Shown: piece after piece, positions 1 through 9,282 of the stretch
Position numbering within the stretch: position 1 is the stretch's first letter
Layout of the letters: each line of letters opens with the position of its first letter
Assembly: GCA_963974055.1 (NCBI GenBank)
Contig: CAXBCP010000001.1
Location: 1 to 64,000, forward strand
DNA length: 64,000 nt
Direction of reading: 5' to 3'
Source of the DNA: CAXBCP01 sp963974055
GTDB taxonomy: Bacteria > Pseudomonadota > Alphaproteobacteria > MPNO01 > UBA830
Notes under the pieces: model-generated
The model's input: only the letters and a program-made list of their open reading frames with translations
Database searches by the model: none
Told to the model about the DNA's origin: nothing
Translations under genes and position numbers: made by a program

Positions 1-59
1 CCGATATACAGACGCCCGACCCAACCACGACCCCTTTCGGCAACAACCGGTTCTGATCC

Positions 60-1139
60 ATGGCAGACGATTTTCCCGACACATCCGGCGATACCGCAAC
101 CGTCGCCCCGCCGCCGCCGGCCGCGCCCGACAGGGATCCGTCCCCGGGTCCCGGTCCGCATCCGGCGCTTGAGGCGGCGCCCGGCGGCGGTCGCATCATC
201 GCGGTCGCGAACCAGAAGGGCGGCGTCGGCAAGACGACCACGGCGATCAACCTGGCCACGGCGCTGGCGGCGGTCGGCCGCCGGGTGCTGGTGGTCGATC
301 TCGACCCCCAGGGCAATGCGTCGACCGGGCTCGGCATCGAAAGCGCCCGGCGCACCGCCGGCACCTACGACCTGCTGCTCGGCGAGATCACGCTGGACGA
401 CGCGCTGATCGAAACCGCGGTGCCCGGTCTCGCCGTCATCCCGTCGACCATGGACCTGTCGGCGGCGGAGCTGGAACTGGTCGACATGGAGCGCCGCCAG
501 GACCTGCTGCGCGACGCGATCCGCAGCGCCACGGCGCAGTTCGACTACGTGCTGATCGACTGCCCGCCGGCGCTCGGCCTGCTGACCCTCAACGGCCTGG
601 TCGCCGCCGACACCGTGCTGGTGCCGCTGCAATGCGAGTTCCTGGCGCTCGAAGGGCTGAGCCAGCTGGTCCGCACCATCGACCGGGTGACGGCGGCATT
701 CAATCCTAAATTGCAGCTGGAAGGCATCGTGCTGACCATGTACGATTCCCGCAACAAGCTGTCCTCGCTGGTCTCCGACGACGTGCGCAGCTATTTCGGC
801 GACAAGGTCTACGATACCGTCATCCCCCGCAACGTAAGGGTATCCGAGGCCCCGTCCCACGGCAAGCCGGTGCTGCTCTACGATCTTGCCTGCACCGGCT
901 CGCAGGCCTATATCCATCTCGCCCGCGAAATCCTGCAGGCCGACGCGCGGAAAAAAGCGGAAGGCAATACAACCAAAACGGGTGGACTCGTCCCGGACAG
1001 CCTGCGCGCAGCGGAACCGGCAGACGATGCCGGGCCGACAGATAACGCCGGGAACGATCCGTCCGCCGACAGGAAAGACGGCATGACGGCCGATACGACC
1101 GCCGATACGACCGCCGATACGACAGGAGACACGCCATGA
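60..1139 (+). CDS. parA: ParA chromosome-partitioning ATPase
   Basis: This is a ParA/Soj-type ATPase that works with ParB and parS sites to move replication origins apart. The deviant Walker A motif KGGVGKTT lies at residues 53-60 after a 45-residue Pro/Ala-rich extension. The Walker A' motif DLDPQGNAS and a conserved C-terminal core follow. At 359 residues it is longer than the usual 260 or so, because both ends carry low-complexity tails; the C-terminal tail ends in Thr/Asp/Ala repeats. The stop codon overlaps the parB start in an ATGA junction, so the two are translationally coupled. In relatives this pair usually follows the mnmG-rsmG genes near the origin, and the window edge lies just upstream. 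The family call is secure. Confidence 0.97.
   Translation: MADDFPDTSGDTATVAPPPPAAPDRDPSPGPGPHPALEAAPGGGRIIAVANQKGGVGKTTTAINLATALAAVGRRVLVVDLDPQGNASTGLGIESARRTAGTYDLLLGEITLDDALIETAVPGLAVIPSTMDLSAAELELVDMERRQDLLRDAIRSATAQFDYVLIDCPPALGLLTLNGLVAADTVLVPLQCEFLALEGLSQLVRTIDRVTAAFNPKLQLEGIVLTMYDSRNKLSSLVSDDVRSYFGDKVYDTVIPRNVRVSEAPSHGKPVLLYDLACTGSQAYIHLAREILQADARKKAEGNTTKTGGLVPDSLRAAEPADDAGPTDNAGNDPSADRKDGMTADTTADTTADTTGDTP
1089..1124 (+). repeat. In-frame 12-bp tandem repeat in the parA tail
   Basis: Three in-frame copies of gccgatacgacc, the last with one base changed, encode Ala-Asp-Thr-Thr units at the disordered C-terminus of ParA. The repeat lies outside the ATPase core and looks like slippage expansion. 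Confidence 0.85.
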
Positions 1140-2269
1140 GCGACGAAAAACCCCGCCCGCGCCAGCTTGGCCGCGGTCTTGAAGCGCTGTTCGGCGAAGA
1201 CCGCACCAATATCGCCGCCGCCGAGGCCGCCGTCGAAGCCGGCGCGACCCCGGCCCCCGCCGATGCGCCCGATTCCGGGCCTGCGCCGCCGTCCGATACG
1301 CCCGCCGCCGCCCCCGCGGCCGTCGTCGCCGAGGCCGTCGATGCCGCCGCCGAAGCCGCCGCCGCAAAGGGGAACGCGGTCGGGTTCCGCATGGTCGCCA
1401 TCGCGCGGCTGATTCCCAACCCGATGCAGCCGCGGCGCCATTTCGACGACGAGGCCCTGAAGGATCTGACGCGGTCGATCCGCGAACAGGGCATATTGCA
1501 GCCGCTGATCGTACGCCCGACGCGGAGCGAGCCCGGCAATTTCGAAATCGTCGCCGGCGAACGCCGGTGGCGGGCATCGCAGCGCGCCCAGATCCACGAA
1601 GTGCCGGTCATCATCCGCGACTTCACGGATGCCGAGGCGCTCGCCGTCGCCCTGATCGAAAACATCCAGCGCGACGAGTTGTCGCCGATCGAGGAGGCGG
1701 AGGCCTATGCCCGGCTCGCCCACGATTTCGGCAAGACCCAGGAACAGGTCGCCGAGGTGGTCGGCAAGAGCCGCAGCCATGTCGCGAACATGACGCGCCT
1801 GCTCGACCTGCCGGAAGACGTGCGCGCCCTGCTCGCCGACGGCCAGCTCAGCGCCGGCCATGCCCGCGCCATCCTGCGCGCCGCCGACCCGGCCATGCTC
1901 GCCCGCCAGATCGTCGAGGAAGGCCTGTCGGTGCGCGACGCCGAACGCATGGGGCGCGAACGCCGGGCGCGGCGCGGCCGCCCGCCGTCCGGCACGGGCG
2001 GGACCGGCAAATCCGGCGGCAAGCCGCTCCTGGCGAAGGATGCCGACACGATGGCCCTCGAACGCGCCCTGTCGAACGGCATCGGCGTCAAGGTCGACAT
2101 CACCTTCGACGGCACCGGCGGCAGCGTGCGCATCGATTACACCTCGCTCGAACAGCTCGACGACCTGGTCGAACGCCTGATGGGCCACGGCCCGCGCATC
2201 GCCGGCAGCACCGAAACCTCCGCCGCCGACAATCTCGGCTTCGGGCGACGGGAAGGCGAACGGGAGTAA
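1136..2269 (+). CDS. parB: ParB/Spo0J centromere-binding CTPase
   Basis: ParB loads at parS, spreads as a CTP-dependent clamp and stimulates ParA. The N-terminus carries the RQLGRGLEALFG motif that contacts ParA. A low-complexity Ala/Pro linker of about 60 residues follows, then the ParB/Srx domain with NPMQPRR and the CTP-binding GERRWRA motif. Next come the ENIQRDELSPIEEA segment and a helix-turn-helix for parS recognition, with a C-terminal dimerisation domain at the end. The length of 377 is at the long end for the family because of the linker. The start overlaps the parA stop. The gene ends only a few bases from the convergent LysR gene rather than near holA, which I would expect here in relatives. 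Confidence 0.97.
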   Translation: MSDEKPRPRQLGRGLEALFGEDRTNIAAAEAAVEAGATPAPADAPDSGPAPPSDTPAAAPAAVVAEAVDAAAEAAAAKGNAVGFRMVAIARLIPNPMQPRRHFDDEALKDLTRSIREQGILQPLIVRPTRSEPGNFEIVAGERRWRASQRAQIHEVPVIIRDFTDAEALAVALIENIQRDELSPIEEAEAYARLAHDFGKTQEQVAEVVGKSRSHVANMTRLLDLPEDVRALLADGQLSAGHARAILRAADPAMLARQIVEEGLSVRDAERMGRERRARRGRPPSGTGGTGKSGGKPLLAKDADTMALERALSNGIGVKVDITFDGTGGSVRIDYTSLEQLDDLVERLMGHGPRIAGSTETSAADNLGFGRREGERE

Positions 2270-2273
2270 GGCT

Positions 2274-3197
2274 CTAGACGGGCGGCGGCGGCCCCAGGCC
2301 GTCTGCGGTATCGGCGATGATGTCGCGGAGCCAGAGGATTGCGGGGTCGCGGTCGAGCGGTTCGGGCCATTGCATGCTCTCGCGGAAAGCAGGGAATGCT
2401 ACCGGTGCCTTCAGGATCTTCAGCGGCAGCCATCGGGTGAATATCGCCGCAAGGCGGGTGTGCATGGTGGCGATCCGGTCGGTGCCGACCACCATGGCAG
2501 CCATCATGGTGAAGTTCTGCACGACGAGGTCGATGCGCCGGTCATGTCCCAGGCTTTGCAGCGCGCGTTCCTCGAAGGACAGGCGCCGCGTCGATCCGAA
2601 CGAAGCCGCGATATGCCCGCAGTCGAGATACTGCGCCAGCGTGATCGTGTCGCCGATCGCCGTGTTCTTCTGCCACGCCACGCAGCAGAAATCGTCGGAA
2701 AACAGATCCTGCTTCGGGTGGTCGACGGCGAGATTGCTCTCCGGAAAAATCACGAAATCGACTTCGCCGCGCAGCAGCTTTTCGTCCGGGTAGTTTTCGA
2801 ACGGCATGAAGGTGAACCCGATCCCGGGTGCGACGGTCTGGACCCGGCGCACCACGTCGTGCATCAGCACGATGCTGGCATAATCCGACACCACCATGTG
2901 AAACCGGCGGGTCGACGTCGCGGGGTCGAACCGGGGCCGCGCGATCAGGTTCGCACGGATGCGCATCAGGACGTCCCGCGTCGGCGTCTCCAGCGACTGG
3001 GCCAGCGCCGTCGGCACCAGCCGCTTGCCCATCATGGTGAACAGGTCGTCGCCGAAATAATCGCGCAGCCGGGCGATGGCGGCACTGGCGGCGGACTGGC
3101 TGAGATTCAGCCGTTTCGCCGCCCCGGTGACGCTGCGTTCCTCCATCAGCGCGTCGAGGACGACGAGCAGGTTGAGATCGAGACCGTCGAACCGCAT
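2274..3197 (-). CDS. LysR-family transcriptional regulator
   Basis: A 307-residue LysR-type regulator. The N-terminal winged helix-turn-helix includes DLNLLVVLDAL and the recognition segment SQSAASAAIARLRDYFGD. The start (MRFDGLDLNLL) resembles the NodD-like branch. A periplasmic-binding-protein-like effector domain follows from about residue 90. The gene is divergent from the flavin monooxygenase at 3355, so that gene is its likely target, as is common for LysR regulators. The intergenic region contains a 21-bp palindrome that could be its operator. The effector is unknown. Confidence 0.93.
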   Translation of the reverse strand: MRFDGLDLNLLVVLDALMEERSVTGAAKRLNLSQSAASAAIARLRDYFGDDLFTMMGKRLVPTALAQSLETPTRDVLMRIRANLIARPRFDPATSTRRFHMVVSDYASIVLMHDVVRRVQTVAPGIGFTFMPFENYPDEKLLRGEVDFVIFPESNLAVDHPKQDLFSDDFCCVAWQKNTAIGDTITLAQYLDCGHIAASFGSTRRLSFEERALQSLGHDRRIDLVVQNFTMMAAMVVGTDRIATMHTRLAAIFTRWLPLKILKAPVAFPAFRESMQWPEPLDRDPAILWLRDIIADTADGLGPPPPV

Positions 3198-3273
3198 TGC
3201 CGATCCTCCCTTTTTTCACATCTATAATATCAATGCATATTATCCAGACAATCGATTTTACAGATGCCAAAGA

Positions 3274-3294
3274 GCGCAGGATGATATCCTGCGC
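3274..3294. promoter_or_regulatory. 21-bp perfect inverted repeat in the LysR divergent promoter region
   Basis: The arms gcgcaggat and atcctgcgc are perfect 9-base complements around a 3-base centre. The element lies between the divergent LysR gene and the monooxygenase gene, where an operator is expected. A TATAAT-like hexamer lies on the plus strand at 3223-3228, upstream of the palindrome. Use as an operator is inferred. Confidence 0.45.
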
Positions 3295-3300
3295 CCGACC

Positions 3301-3330
3301 GAATCCGACCGAATCCGATCCAATCCGAAC
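3301..3330 (+). repeat. Degenerate decamer repeat ahead of the monooxygenase gene
   Basis: Three consecutive 10-bp units (gaatccgacc, gaatccgatc, caatccgaac) lie between the palindrome and the ribosome-binding site. Spacing of one helical turn could suit regulator binding, but simple slippage is equally possible. Confidence 0.5.
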
Positions 3331-3354
3331 ACCGACACCGACAGGGGAAACCAG

Positions 3355-4395
3355 ATGATCAAGTCGTGGATATTCGAATTCATGCACGCGCCCGACGCGC
3401 CGGCGGACAGGCTCGATCCCGCCACCATAGCGCAGACCTATGACGATGCTTTCGGCATATGGACGGGGGCGGAAGACCAGGGTTTCGAGGGCATCTTTTT
3501 CAGCGAACATCATTCCGTGTCGTCCTACAGCCCGTCGCCGAACCTGCTGGTCGCGGCAATCGCCCAGCGCACGAAACGGCTGCGGCTCGGCACCATGGGG
3601 ATCGTGCTGCCGTTCTACGAGCCGTGGCGGATCGTCGAGGAAATCTGCATGCTCGATCATCTGACCGGTGGGCGGCTGGAAATCGGCTGCGCCGCGGGTA
3701 TCCCGCACGAACTGGCGCGGTTCGGGCTCGATGTCGCCGAGGCACGCGAACGCTATGAGGAAGCGCTCGATTTTCTCGATGCGGCGCTGGAAAACCCGCT
3801 CGTCACCCATCGCGGAAAATACTGGCAGGTCGAAAACCTGAGCATCCTGCCGCGCCCGCGCCAGCAGCCGTCGCCGCCGAAATGGACGACCGTGGTCAGC
3901 ACCGGGTCGGCCGAACGCTCGGCGAAGCGGCGTTCCAAAATCTGCACCTCGTTCGAATCGGCGCGCCGGATCGCCGAAATATTCGATGCCTATCGCGATT
4001 CCGCGGACCGCCAGGGCCGCAGGGCGGGGCCTGGCGATCTTGCCGTGCGGCGCAATGTCTCGATCGGCCGCGACGCGGACGAAGCGCAGGAGGTGGTGCG
4101 CATCGCGAAGGAAACCGCGAAAAACCTGATGGCCGCCGATACCCGCGTTATCCGGGGCGAGGCCGCGCTGCTCGATGCGCCCGGGGCGGGGGCCGGGTTC
4201 TCGGTCCATGACGACGAATTCATCGCCGGCACGACGGCGCAGGTCGCGGAACAGATTGTCGAGCAGATGCGGATCACCGGCGCCGGGCATTTCGTCGGCA
4301 TGCTGGGGCGCGGTCTCGGGCGGAAACGCGCGGACCAGTTCGAGATGTTCGGCCGCGACGTGATCCCCGTTCTGAAATCGGCCGACATCCTTTAG
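3355..4395 (+). CDS. Luciferase-like flavin-dependent monooxygenase
   Basis: A 346-residue member of the bacterial luciferase-like (LLM) family, which uses reduced FMN or F420 to oxidise small organic substrates. Family features include FFSEHHSVSSYSPSPN near residue 60, a conserved strand with RLRLGTMG, and the DHLTGGRLEIG segment. The start was set at the ATG at 3355 because AGGGGA lies about 7 bases upstream; the open frame extends further but upstream codons do not look like protein. It is divergent from the LysR gene and followed after 67 bp by a second LLM gene, so the two may share a pathway. The substrate cannot be told from sequence. Confidence 0.88.
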   Translation: MIKSWIFEFMHAPDAPADRLDPATIAQTYDDAFGIWTGAEDQGFEGIFFSEHHSVSSYSPSPNLLVAAIAQRTKRLRLGTMGIVLPFYEPWRIVEEICMLDHLTGGRLEIGCAAGIPHELARFGLDVAEARERYEEALDFLDAALENPLVTHRGKYWQVENLSILPRPRQQPSPPKWTTVVSTGSAERSAKRRSKICTSFESARRIAEIFDAYRDSADRQGRRAGPGDLAVRRNVSIGRDADEAQEVVRIAKETAKNLMAADTRVIRGEAALLDAPGAGAGFSVHDDEFIAGTTAQVAEQIVEQMRITGAGHFVGMLGRGLGRKRADQFEMFGRDVIPVLKSADIL

Positions 4396-4462
4396 CCGCT
4401 TCCCCAACCGGCGCGGCGCGGGTAAACCTCGGTCTTCGCCTGTAACCGAAGGTTCCTGAATT

Positions 4463-5470
4463 TTGCGTCTTTCCGTCCTCGACCAGTCCGTTGCGCGCGC
4501 CGGGCGCCCGCAGGCGGAATCGATCCGCGAAACCATCGCGCTCGCGCAGTATTGCGAGACCCTCGGCTATCACCGCTTCTGGGTGTCCGAACACCACAAC
4601 CACGATTCCATCACCGGCACCGCGCCGGAGATCGCCATGGCGGCGATCGCGGCGACGACCGAGCGCATCCGCATCGGCAGCGCCGGCGTCATGCTGCCCC
4701 ATTACGCGGCGCTGAAGGTCGCCGAACAGTTCCGCGTGCTCGACGCCATCGCGCCCGGGCGGATCGATCTGGGGATCGGGCGCGCGCCGGGATCGGACGG
4801 GCGCACCGCCTATGCGCTCAACCCCGCGGCGCTGCAGGGCGCCGATAAATTTCCCGAACAGATCCGCGACCTGCTGGCCTGGGTGTCGGGCGATCCGCTG
4901 CCCGACGGACATACCTTCGCGGGAATCCGCGCCTTTCCCGAGGGCGAAACGACGCCGGTGACGTGGATGCTGGGGACGTCGGATTATGGCGCGCAGGTCG
5001 CGGCGCATTTCGGCATTCCGTACTGCTTCGCGCATTTCATCACCCAGGGCGAGGGCTGCGGCCGGGCGCTCGAACTGTACCGCGAGCGCTATCAGCCGAG
5101 CGCGCGCCATCCCGAACCGCAAACGACGGTCTGCGTGTGGGCGCTGATGGCCGACACCGAGGAAGAAGCCGAATTGCAGTTCATGTCGCGGGCGCGGACG
5201 CGGCTGGCGCGGGACCGCGGCGTGCTGACGCCGATCGAGCCCGCGGAATCCGCCGCCGCGCATGTCTATTCGGACGCGGAACGCGCGCGCATCGCCGAGA
5301 TGCGCGACGACGCCTTTGTCGGCACGCCGGGCCAGGTCGGCGCCCGGCTGCGCGATCTCGCGGCGGAGCTTCAGCTCGAAGAGATTGTGGTCCTGACCTG
5401 GGCTTACGACCTCGCGGCGCGCAAGCGTTCCTACGAACTGTTCGCGCAGGAATTCGACATCGCCGGCTGA
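4463..5470 (+). CDS. Luciferase-like (YhbW/MsnO8-type) flavin oxidoreductase
   Basis: A second luciferase-like oxidoreductase, 335 residues, from a different subgroup (YhbW/MsnO8-like). It begins RLSVLDQSVARAG, has FWVSEHHNHDSITGTAPE near residue 45, and GRIDLGIGRAPGSDGRT near residue 100, all typical of this branch. The start is TTG at 4463, as no ATG is available before the conserved N-terminal strand. It follows the 3355 gene in the same direction and is probably co-transcribed with it. It ends at a hairpin that acts as a terminator for the opposing gene. The substrate is unknown. Confidence 0.88.
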   Translation: MRLSVLDQSVARAGRPQAESIRETIALAQYCETLGYHRFWVSEHHNHDSITGTAPEIAMAAIAATTERIRIGSAGVMLPHYAALKVAEQFRVLDAIAPGRIDLGIGRAPGSDGRTAYALNPAALQGADKFPEQIRDLLAWVSGDPLPDGHTFAGIRAFPEGETTPVTWMLGTSDYGAQVAAHFGIPYCFAHFITQGEGCGRALELYRERYQPSARHPEPQTTVCVWALMADTEEEAELQFMSRARTRLARDRGVLTPIEPAESAAAHVYSDAERARIAEMRDDAFVGTPGQVGARLRDLAAELQLEEIVVLTWAYDLAARKRSYELFAQEFDIAG

Positions 5471-5494
5471 GAGGCGGCGGGGCGAATGTTGCGC

Positions 5495-5529
5495 AAAAAG
5501 AAGAACGGCGATCTCTGCGGACCGCCGTT
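5495..5529 (-). terminator. Rho-independent terminator of the 5587 gene
   Basis: Read on the minus strand, AACGGCG and CGCCGTT form a 7-bp stem followed by CTTCTTTTTG. It lies about 60 bp past the stop of the small secreted protein, between convergent genes. Confidence 0.6.
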
Positions 5530-5586
5530 GTGAAGTATGGGATGCTGAAGTGCGGGATGCGGACCGGGGTCAGCCCCGGCGCCGCC

Positions 5587-5868
5587 CTATTGCGCGCGGG
5601 CCGATTGCGGATTCAGTTTCAGCTTCGCCGCCGCTTTGTAGGCCTTGTCGGTCTCGCCGTTCATGCAGGCGATCTTGATCGCGCCGAGGGCCCTGATGAG
5701 CGCCCGGCGTTCCTCGCCGGTGGTCTGGCGGGCGGCGCTGCGTTCCTGCTGGGCGATGTCGCGGACACAGGCGCGGACTTCCGGGGTGTTCTCCGCCGCC
5801 TGGGCGGTTCCTTGGAGGGGAAGAAGAAAGGCGGCGCCGAGAAGGGCGGAAAGAACGGTCGTTTTCAT
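5587..5868 (-). CDS. Small secreted protein of unknown function
   Basis: A 93-residue protein with a clear Sec signal peptide (MKTTVLSALLGAAFLLPL, cleaved near AQAAE) and a short alpha-helical, charged mature part with two cysteines (ACVRD, IACMN) that may form a disulfide. The start was placed at the internal methionine, because the upstream extension does not look like protein and would bury the signal peptide. It is monocistronic with its own terminator. No function is recognised. Confidence 0.7.
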   Translation of the reverse strand: MKTTVLSALLGAAFLLPLQGTAQAAENTPEVRACVRDIAQQERSAARQTTGEERRALIRALGAIKIACMNGETDKAYKAAAKLKLNPQSARAQ

Positions 5869-6100
5869 CTCACTACTCACTCTACGGATACTGACTAATC
5901 GGTCGTATCCCGAGCGATGCAAAAACCGTGCCAACACAGACAATTACTATATATCAACAGGTTAGCGGGAAGCGGTCAGCCCCGCATGACCCGCTGCGTT
6001 ATCCGGGCGTAAAATATCACGACAGTCTGTGCCGCATTTTGAGACACCCCGCCCGGTCGGCGGCGCGGGCCGGCGCGATTCCGCGTCAGCGGAATATGGG

Positions 6101-6820
6101 CTAGAATTCCATATCGAGTTCTTCGAAATCGTCGCGTTCCTCTTTCGCCGCCGCGATCCATTCCACCATCGGCGGCCACGCCATGATGGTGTCGCAATAG
6201 GCATTCGACACGGCGGTCAGCGCGATATCGTAGGTGCGGAACCGCGTGCAGACGGGGGCGAACATCGCATCCGCCATGGTCGGCGCGCCGCCGAACAGGA
6301 ACGGTCCGCCCCAGCGCTCCATGCATTCGGCCCAGATCGCTTCGATTCGTTCGATATCGGGCCGGGCGCCGGCGAAAACCTTGAAGTTCCTGTAGTGTCC
6401 GCGCAGGTTCATCGGCAGTGCCGAGCGCAGATTGTAGAACCCCGAATGCATTTCGCCGGACACCGAGCGGCAATGGGCGCGCGCGATCCGGTCGCCCGGC
6501 AGCAGGCCGGCTTCGGGCGACAGTTCGGCCAGATATTCCGCAATCGCGAGGATATCCCAGATGCCGGCGCCGTTATGGTTGAGCCGCGGCACCAGCACGG
6601 ACGGCGCCATCAGCAGCAGTTCCGCGCGGTTGTCCGGATCGTCGAACGACACCACCTGTTCCTCGATCTCCAGACCGGCAATCTTACATAGCAGCCATCC
6701 GCGAAGGGACCAGGAGGAATAATTCTTGCTCGACAGTGTCAGCACAGGGGGGGCGGCTGTGTTCCCGCCTGCCGCCGCGCTGGAATCGCCTGCCGGGCCG
6801 TTCGGTTGAACCTGTTTCAT
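6101..6820 (-). CDS. Glutathione S-transferase family protein
   Basis: A 239-residue glutathione transferase-like protein. After a 25-residue low-complexity N-terminus, the thioredoxin-fold domain has LTLSSKNYSSWSLRGWLL with a serine-rich catalytic start. The glutathione-gamma-glutamyl contact region is APSVLVPRL, followed by IWDILAIAEYL. The all-helical C-terminal domain contains GGAPTMADAMFAPV, the family N-capping motif. The substrate is unknown. It is divergent from the PHB depolymerase gene, with about 130 bp of shared upstream DNA. The long N-terminus may mean the true start is further in. Confidence 0.88.
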   Translation of the reverse strand: MKQVQPNGPAGDSSAAAGGNTAAPPVLTLSSKNYSSWSLRGWLLCKIAGLEIEEQVVSFDDPDNRAELLLMAPSVLVPRLNHNGAGIWDILAIAEYLAELSPEAGLLPGDRIARAHCRSVSGEMHSGFYNLRSALPMNLRGHYRNFKVFAGARPDIERIEAIWAECMERWGGPFLFGGAPTMADAMFAPVCTRFRTYDIALTAVSNAYCDTIMAWPPMVEWIAAAKEERDDFEELDMEF

Positions 6821-6950
6821 GTTTATTCACCTTTCGCGATGCAACATCCGTTATATTGCAGCGCAGCAAGCAATGCACTACCTTCTTCGACGTTATCGCG
6901 CTTCGATGTTATCGCGGAATGTTCCAACAGAGTAACGGACAACACCACGC

Positions 6951-8165
6951 ATGCTATACCAAGCCTACCAGACCTACGCCGACGCATCGGAACCGATGCG
7001 CATGTTGGCGCGGACCGCGATGGCTTTTACGGATTTTCTGCCGGGCTTCAACGACCTGAACACCGGGCGCACCCTGTCGGCCTGGCTGGAGATGACGGCG
7101 CGGACCCGGATTACCCATACGCGGCCGTCCTACGAAATCGACACCGTCCGGGTGGGGCGGAAAGACGTCGGGGTCCGCGAAGAAATCGTCCTGTCGCTGC
7201 CGTTCTGCGATCTGCTCCGGTTCTCCAGGGACGATGCGCCCGATCTGCCCAAGATGCTGGTGATTGCGCCGCTGTCGGGGCATTTCTCGACCCTGCTGCG
7301 GAAAACGGTCCGGACGCTGCTGCGCGATCATGACGTCTATATCACCGACTGGAAGAACGCCCGCGATATTCCTCTGTCGGAAGGCGCATTCGGGTTCGAC
7401 GACTATATCGAATACGTGATCACGTTCATCGAGGAGATCGGCCCGGAGTCTCATCTGCTGGCGGTGTGCCAGCCCTGCGTCCAGGCGATCGCCGCCGTTG
7501 CGCTGATGGCGGCGGACAATCATCCGGCCCAGCCGCGCAGCATGTCGCTTATGGCGGGGCCGATCGACACCCGGATCGCGCCGACCGAAGTCAACGAGCT
7601 GGCGACGTCGCGCCCGATCGAATGGTTCGAACAGAACCTGATCGCCACGGTGCCGTATCAGTTCGACGGGTTCGGCCGCTCGGTCTATCCCGGTTTCATC
7701 CAGCTCTGCGCCTTCATGTCGATGAACCTGGACAAGCATACCGAGGCGCACCGCAACCTATTCAACCATCTCGCCGGCGGCTGCGACGAAGAGGCCGAGG
7801 CCATCAAGACGTTCTACGACGAGTATTGCGCGGTCCTCGACCTGCCGGCGGAATTCTATATCGAAACCGTCAGGAAGGTTTTCCAGGAAGCGCTGCTGGC
7901 GAAGGGCGAACTGACCTATCGCGGAAACCCGGTCGAACCCGCCGCCATCCGGCGGACGGCGCTGCTGACCATCGAGGGCGAGCGCGACGATATCTGTTCG
8001 GTCGGCCAGACGGCGGCGGCGCACGACCTGTGCACCGGACTGCGGCCGCATTTGAAACGCCACCATCTCCAGGCCGGGGTCGGCCATTACGGTACGTTCA
8101 GCGGAAAACGCTGGGACCGGGAAATCGCGCCGGTCATCAGGAACATGGTGCTCGCGACAAGCTGA
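6951..8165 (+). CDS. phaZ: Intracellular polyhydroxybutyrate depolymerase
   Basis: This enzyme hydrolyses stored PHB granules. The alpha/beta-hydrolase fold has a lipase-box-like motif VCQPCV with the nucleophile Cys176. A cysteine nucleophile in place of serine is characteristic of the intracellular PhaZ family. The Asp lies in GERDDICS and the His in GVGHYG near the C-terminus. The length of 404 matches the family (about 410-420), and the MLYQAYQ start is typical. No PHA synthase or phasin is present in the window, so this is an isolated locus. Confidence 0.95.
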   Translation: MLYQAYQTYADASEPMRMLARTAMAFTDFLPGFNDLNTGRTLSAWLEMTARTRITHTRPSYEIDTVRVGRKDVGVREEIVLSLPFCDLLRFSRDDAPDLPKMLVIAPLSGHFSTLLRKTVRTLLRDHDVYITDWKNARDIPLSEGAFGFDDYIEYVITFIEEIGPESHLLAVCQPCVQAIAAVALMAADNHPAQPRSMSLMAGPIDTRIAPTEVNELATSRPIEWFEQNLIATVPYQFDGFGRSVYPGFIQLCAFMSMNLDKHTEAHRNLFNHLAGGCDEEAEAIKTFYDEYCAVLDLPAEFYIETVRKVFQEALLAKGELTYRGNPVEPAAIRRTALLTIEGERDDICSVGQTAAAHDLCTGLRPHLKRHHLQAGVGHYGTFSGKRWDREIAPVIRNMVLATS

Positions 8166-8231
8166 TTCCGTCCGGCCGGACCCGGTGCCGTGCCGAACTT
8201 GACCGGCCGCTACGAAAAATAACCGCCGGTC

Positions 8232-9068
8232 TTAATCCAGGTCGGCGGCGCTGTGGCGTTCGGCGAGCTGCATTTCCTCCGGCCCCGTGACCTTGTTGAC
8301 CCGGCGGCCGCGCTTGACCGCGGGGCGGGCCTCGATCTCGGTCGCCCAGCGGACGACATTGGCGTAGCTCTGCGCGTCGAGGAATTCCGACGCTTCGTAC
8401 TGGTTGTTCAGCAGCAGGTTGCCGTACCACGGATAGGTGGCGATATCGGCGACGGTATAGTCGTCGCCGGCCAGGAACCGGCGTTCGGCGAGGTTCCGGT
8501 CGAGCACGTCGAGCTGGCGCTTGACCTCCATCGTGAAGCGGTCGATCGGGTATTGCCATTTCTCCGGCGCGTAATGATAGAAGTGGCCGAATCCGCCGCC
8601 GAGATAGGGCGCGCTGCCCATCTGCCAGAACAGCCATGACATGCATTCGGCGCGCGCCGCCGGTTCGGTCGGCAGGAAGGCATCGAATTTTTCCGCGAGG
8701 TAAAACAGGATCGCGCCGGATTCGAACACCCGCGTCGGCGGCGTCGTGCTGACGTCGAGCAGGGCGGGAATTTTCGAGTTCGGATTGACCGACACGAACC
8801 CGCTGCCGAACTGGTCGCCGTCGCCGATGCGGATCAGCCAGGCGTCGTACTCGGCTTCCTTTATGCCGCGCGCCAGCAGTTCCTCGAACATGATCGTCAC
8901 CTTCACGCCGTTCGGTGTCGCCAGCGAATAAAGCTGGTGCGGGTGTTCGCCGACCGGCAGTTCCTTGTCATGGGTGGCGCCGGATACCGGCCGGTTGATC
9001 GAGGCGAATTTTCCGCCGCTCTCGGAGACCCATTTCCAGACTTTGGGCGGGGTATAGGTATCGGCCAT
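8232..9068 (-). CDS. yghU: YghU-type glutathione transferase (disulfide-bond reductase)
   Basis: A 278-residue homologue of E. coli YghU, a Nu-class glutathione transferase that binds two glutathiones and has disulfide-bond reductase activity. It matches YghU along its whole length: the INRPVSGATH N-terminal segment, QLYSLATPNGVKVTIM, WLIRIGDGDQF, VNPNSKIPAL, FGHFYHYAPEKW, and the RPAVKRGRRVN ending. The start was moved to the internal ATG at 9068, which has AGGA about 9 bases upstream and fits the family start. It is convergent with phaZ. Confidence 0.95.
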   Translation of the reverse strand: MADTYTPPKVWKWVSESGGKFASINRPVSGATHDKELPVGEHPHQLYSLATPNGVKVTIMFEELLARGIKEAEYDAWLIRIGDGDQFGSGFVSVNPNSKIPALLDVSTTPPTRVFESGAILFYLAEKFDAFLPTEPAARAECMSWLFWQMGSAPYLGGGFGHFYHYAPEKWQYPIDRFTMEVKRQLDVLDRNLAERRFLAGDDYTVADIATYPWYGNLLLNNQYEASEFLDAQSYANVVRWATEIEARPAVKRGRRVNKVTGPEEMQLAERHSAADLD

Positions 9069-9282
9069 GCGGATTTTCCTGTTTGTGAAGCGGGCAGCGC
9101 CTGCCGGCATGTGCGTGTGGCGGAATACTAGTTCAACGCGGCGAAGAGACCAAGACGCCGGGCGGACGGTTAATACTCCGTAAAGCGTTATGTCCTAGGC
9201 TTGTACCGTTCCGGTTAGATTCCTGCGTCCGTATGGGGCGATGACGTTCGACCGGATGAAAACGGGTTACGGATGTGGCGGT

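Noticed and set aside
1..56. Open frame ending at 54-56 that could be the end of rsmG
   Set aside because: The position fits the usual rsmG-parA order, but only about 17 codons are visible and they show no recognisable motif.
2542..4536. 664-codon minus-strand frame across the LysR and monooxygenase genes
   Set aside because: It crosses two real genes and a promoter region; its composition is shadow-like and the LysR frame is clear.
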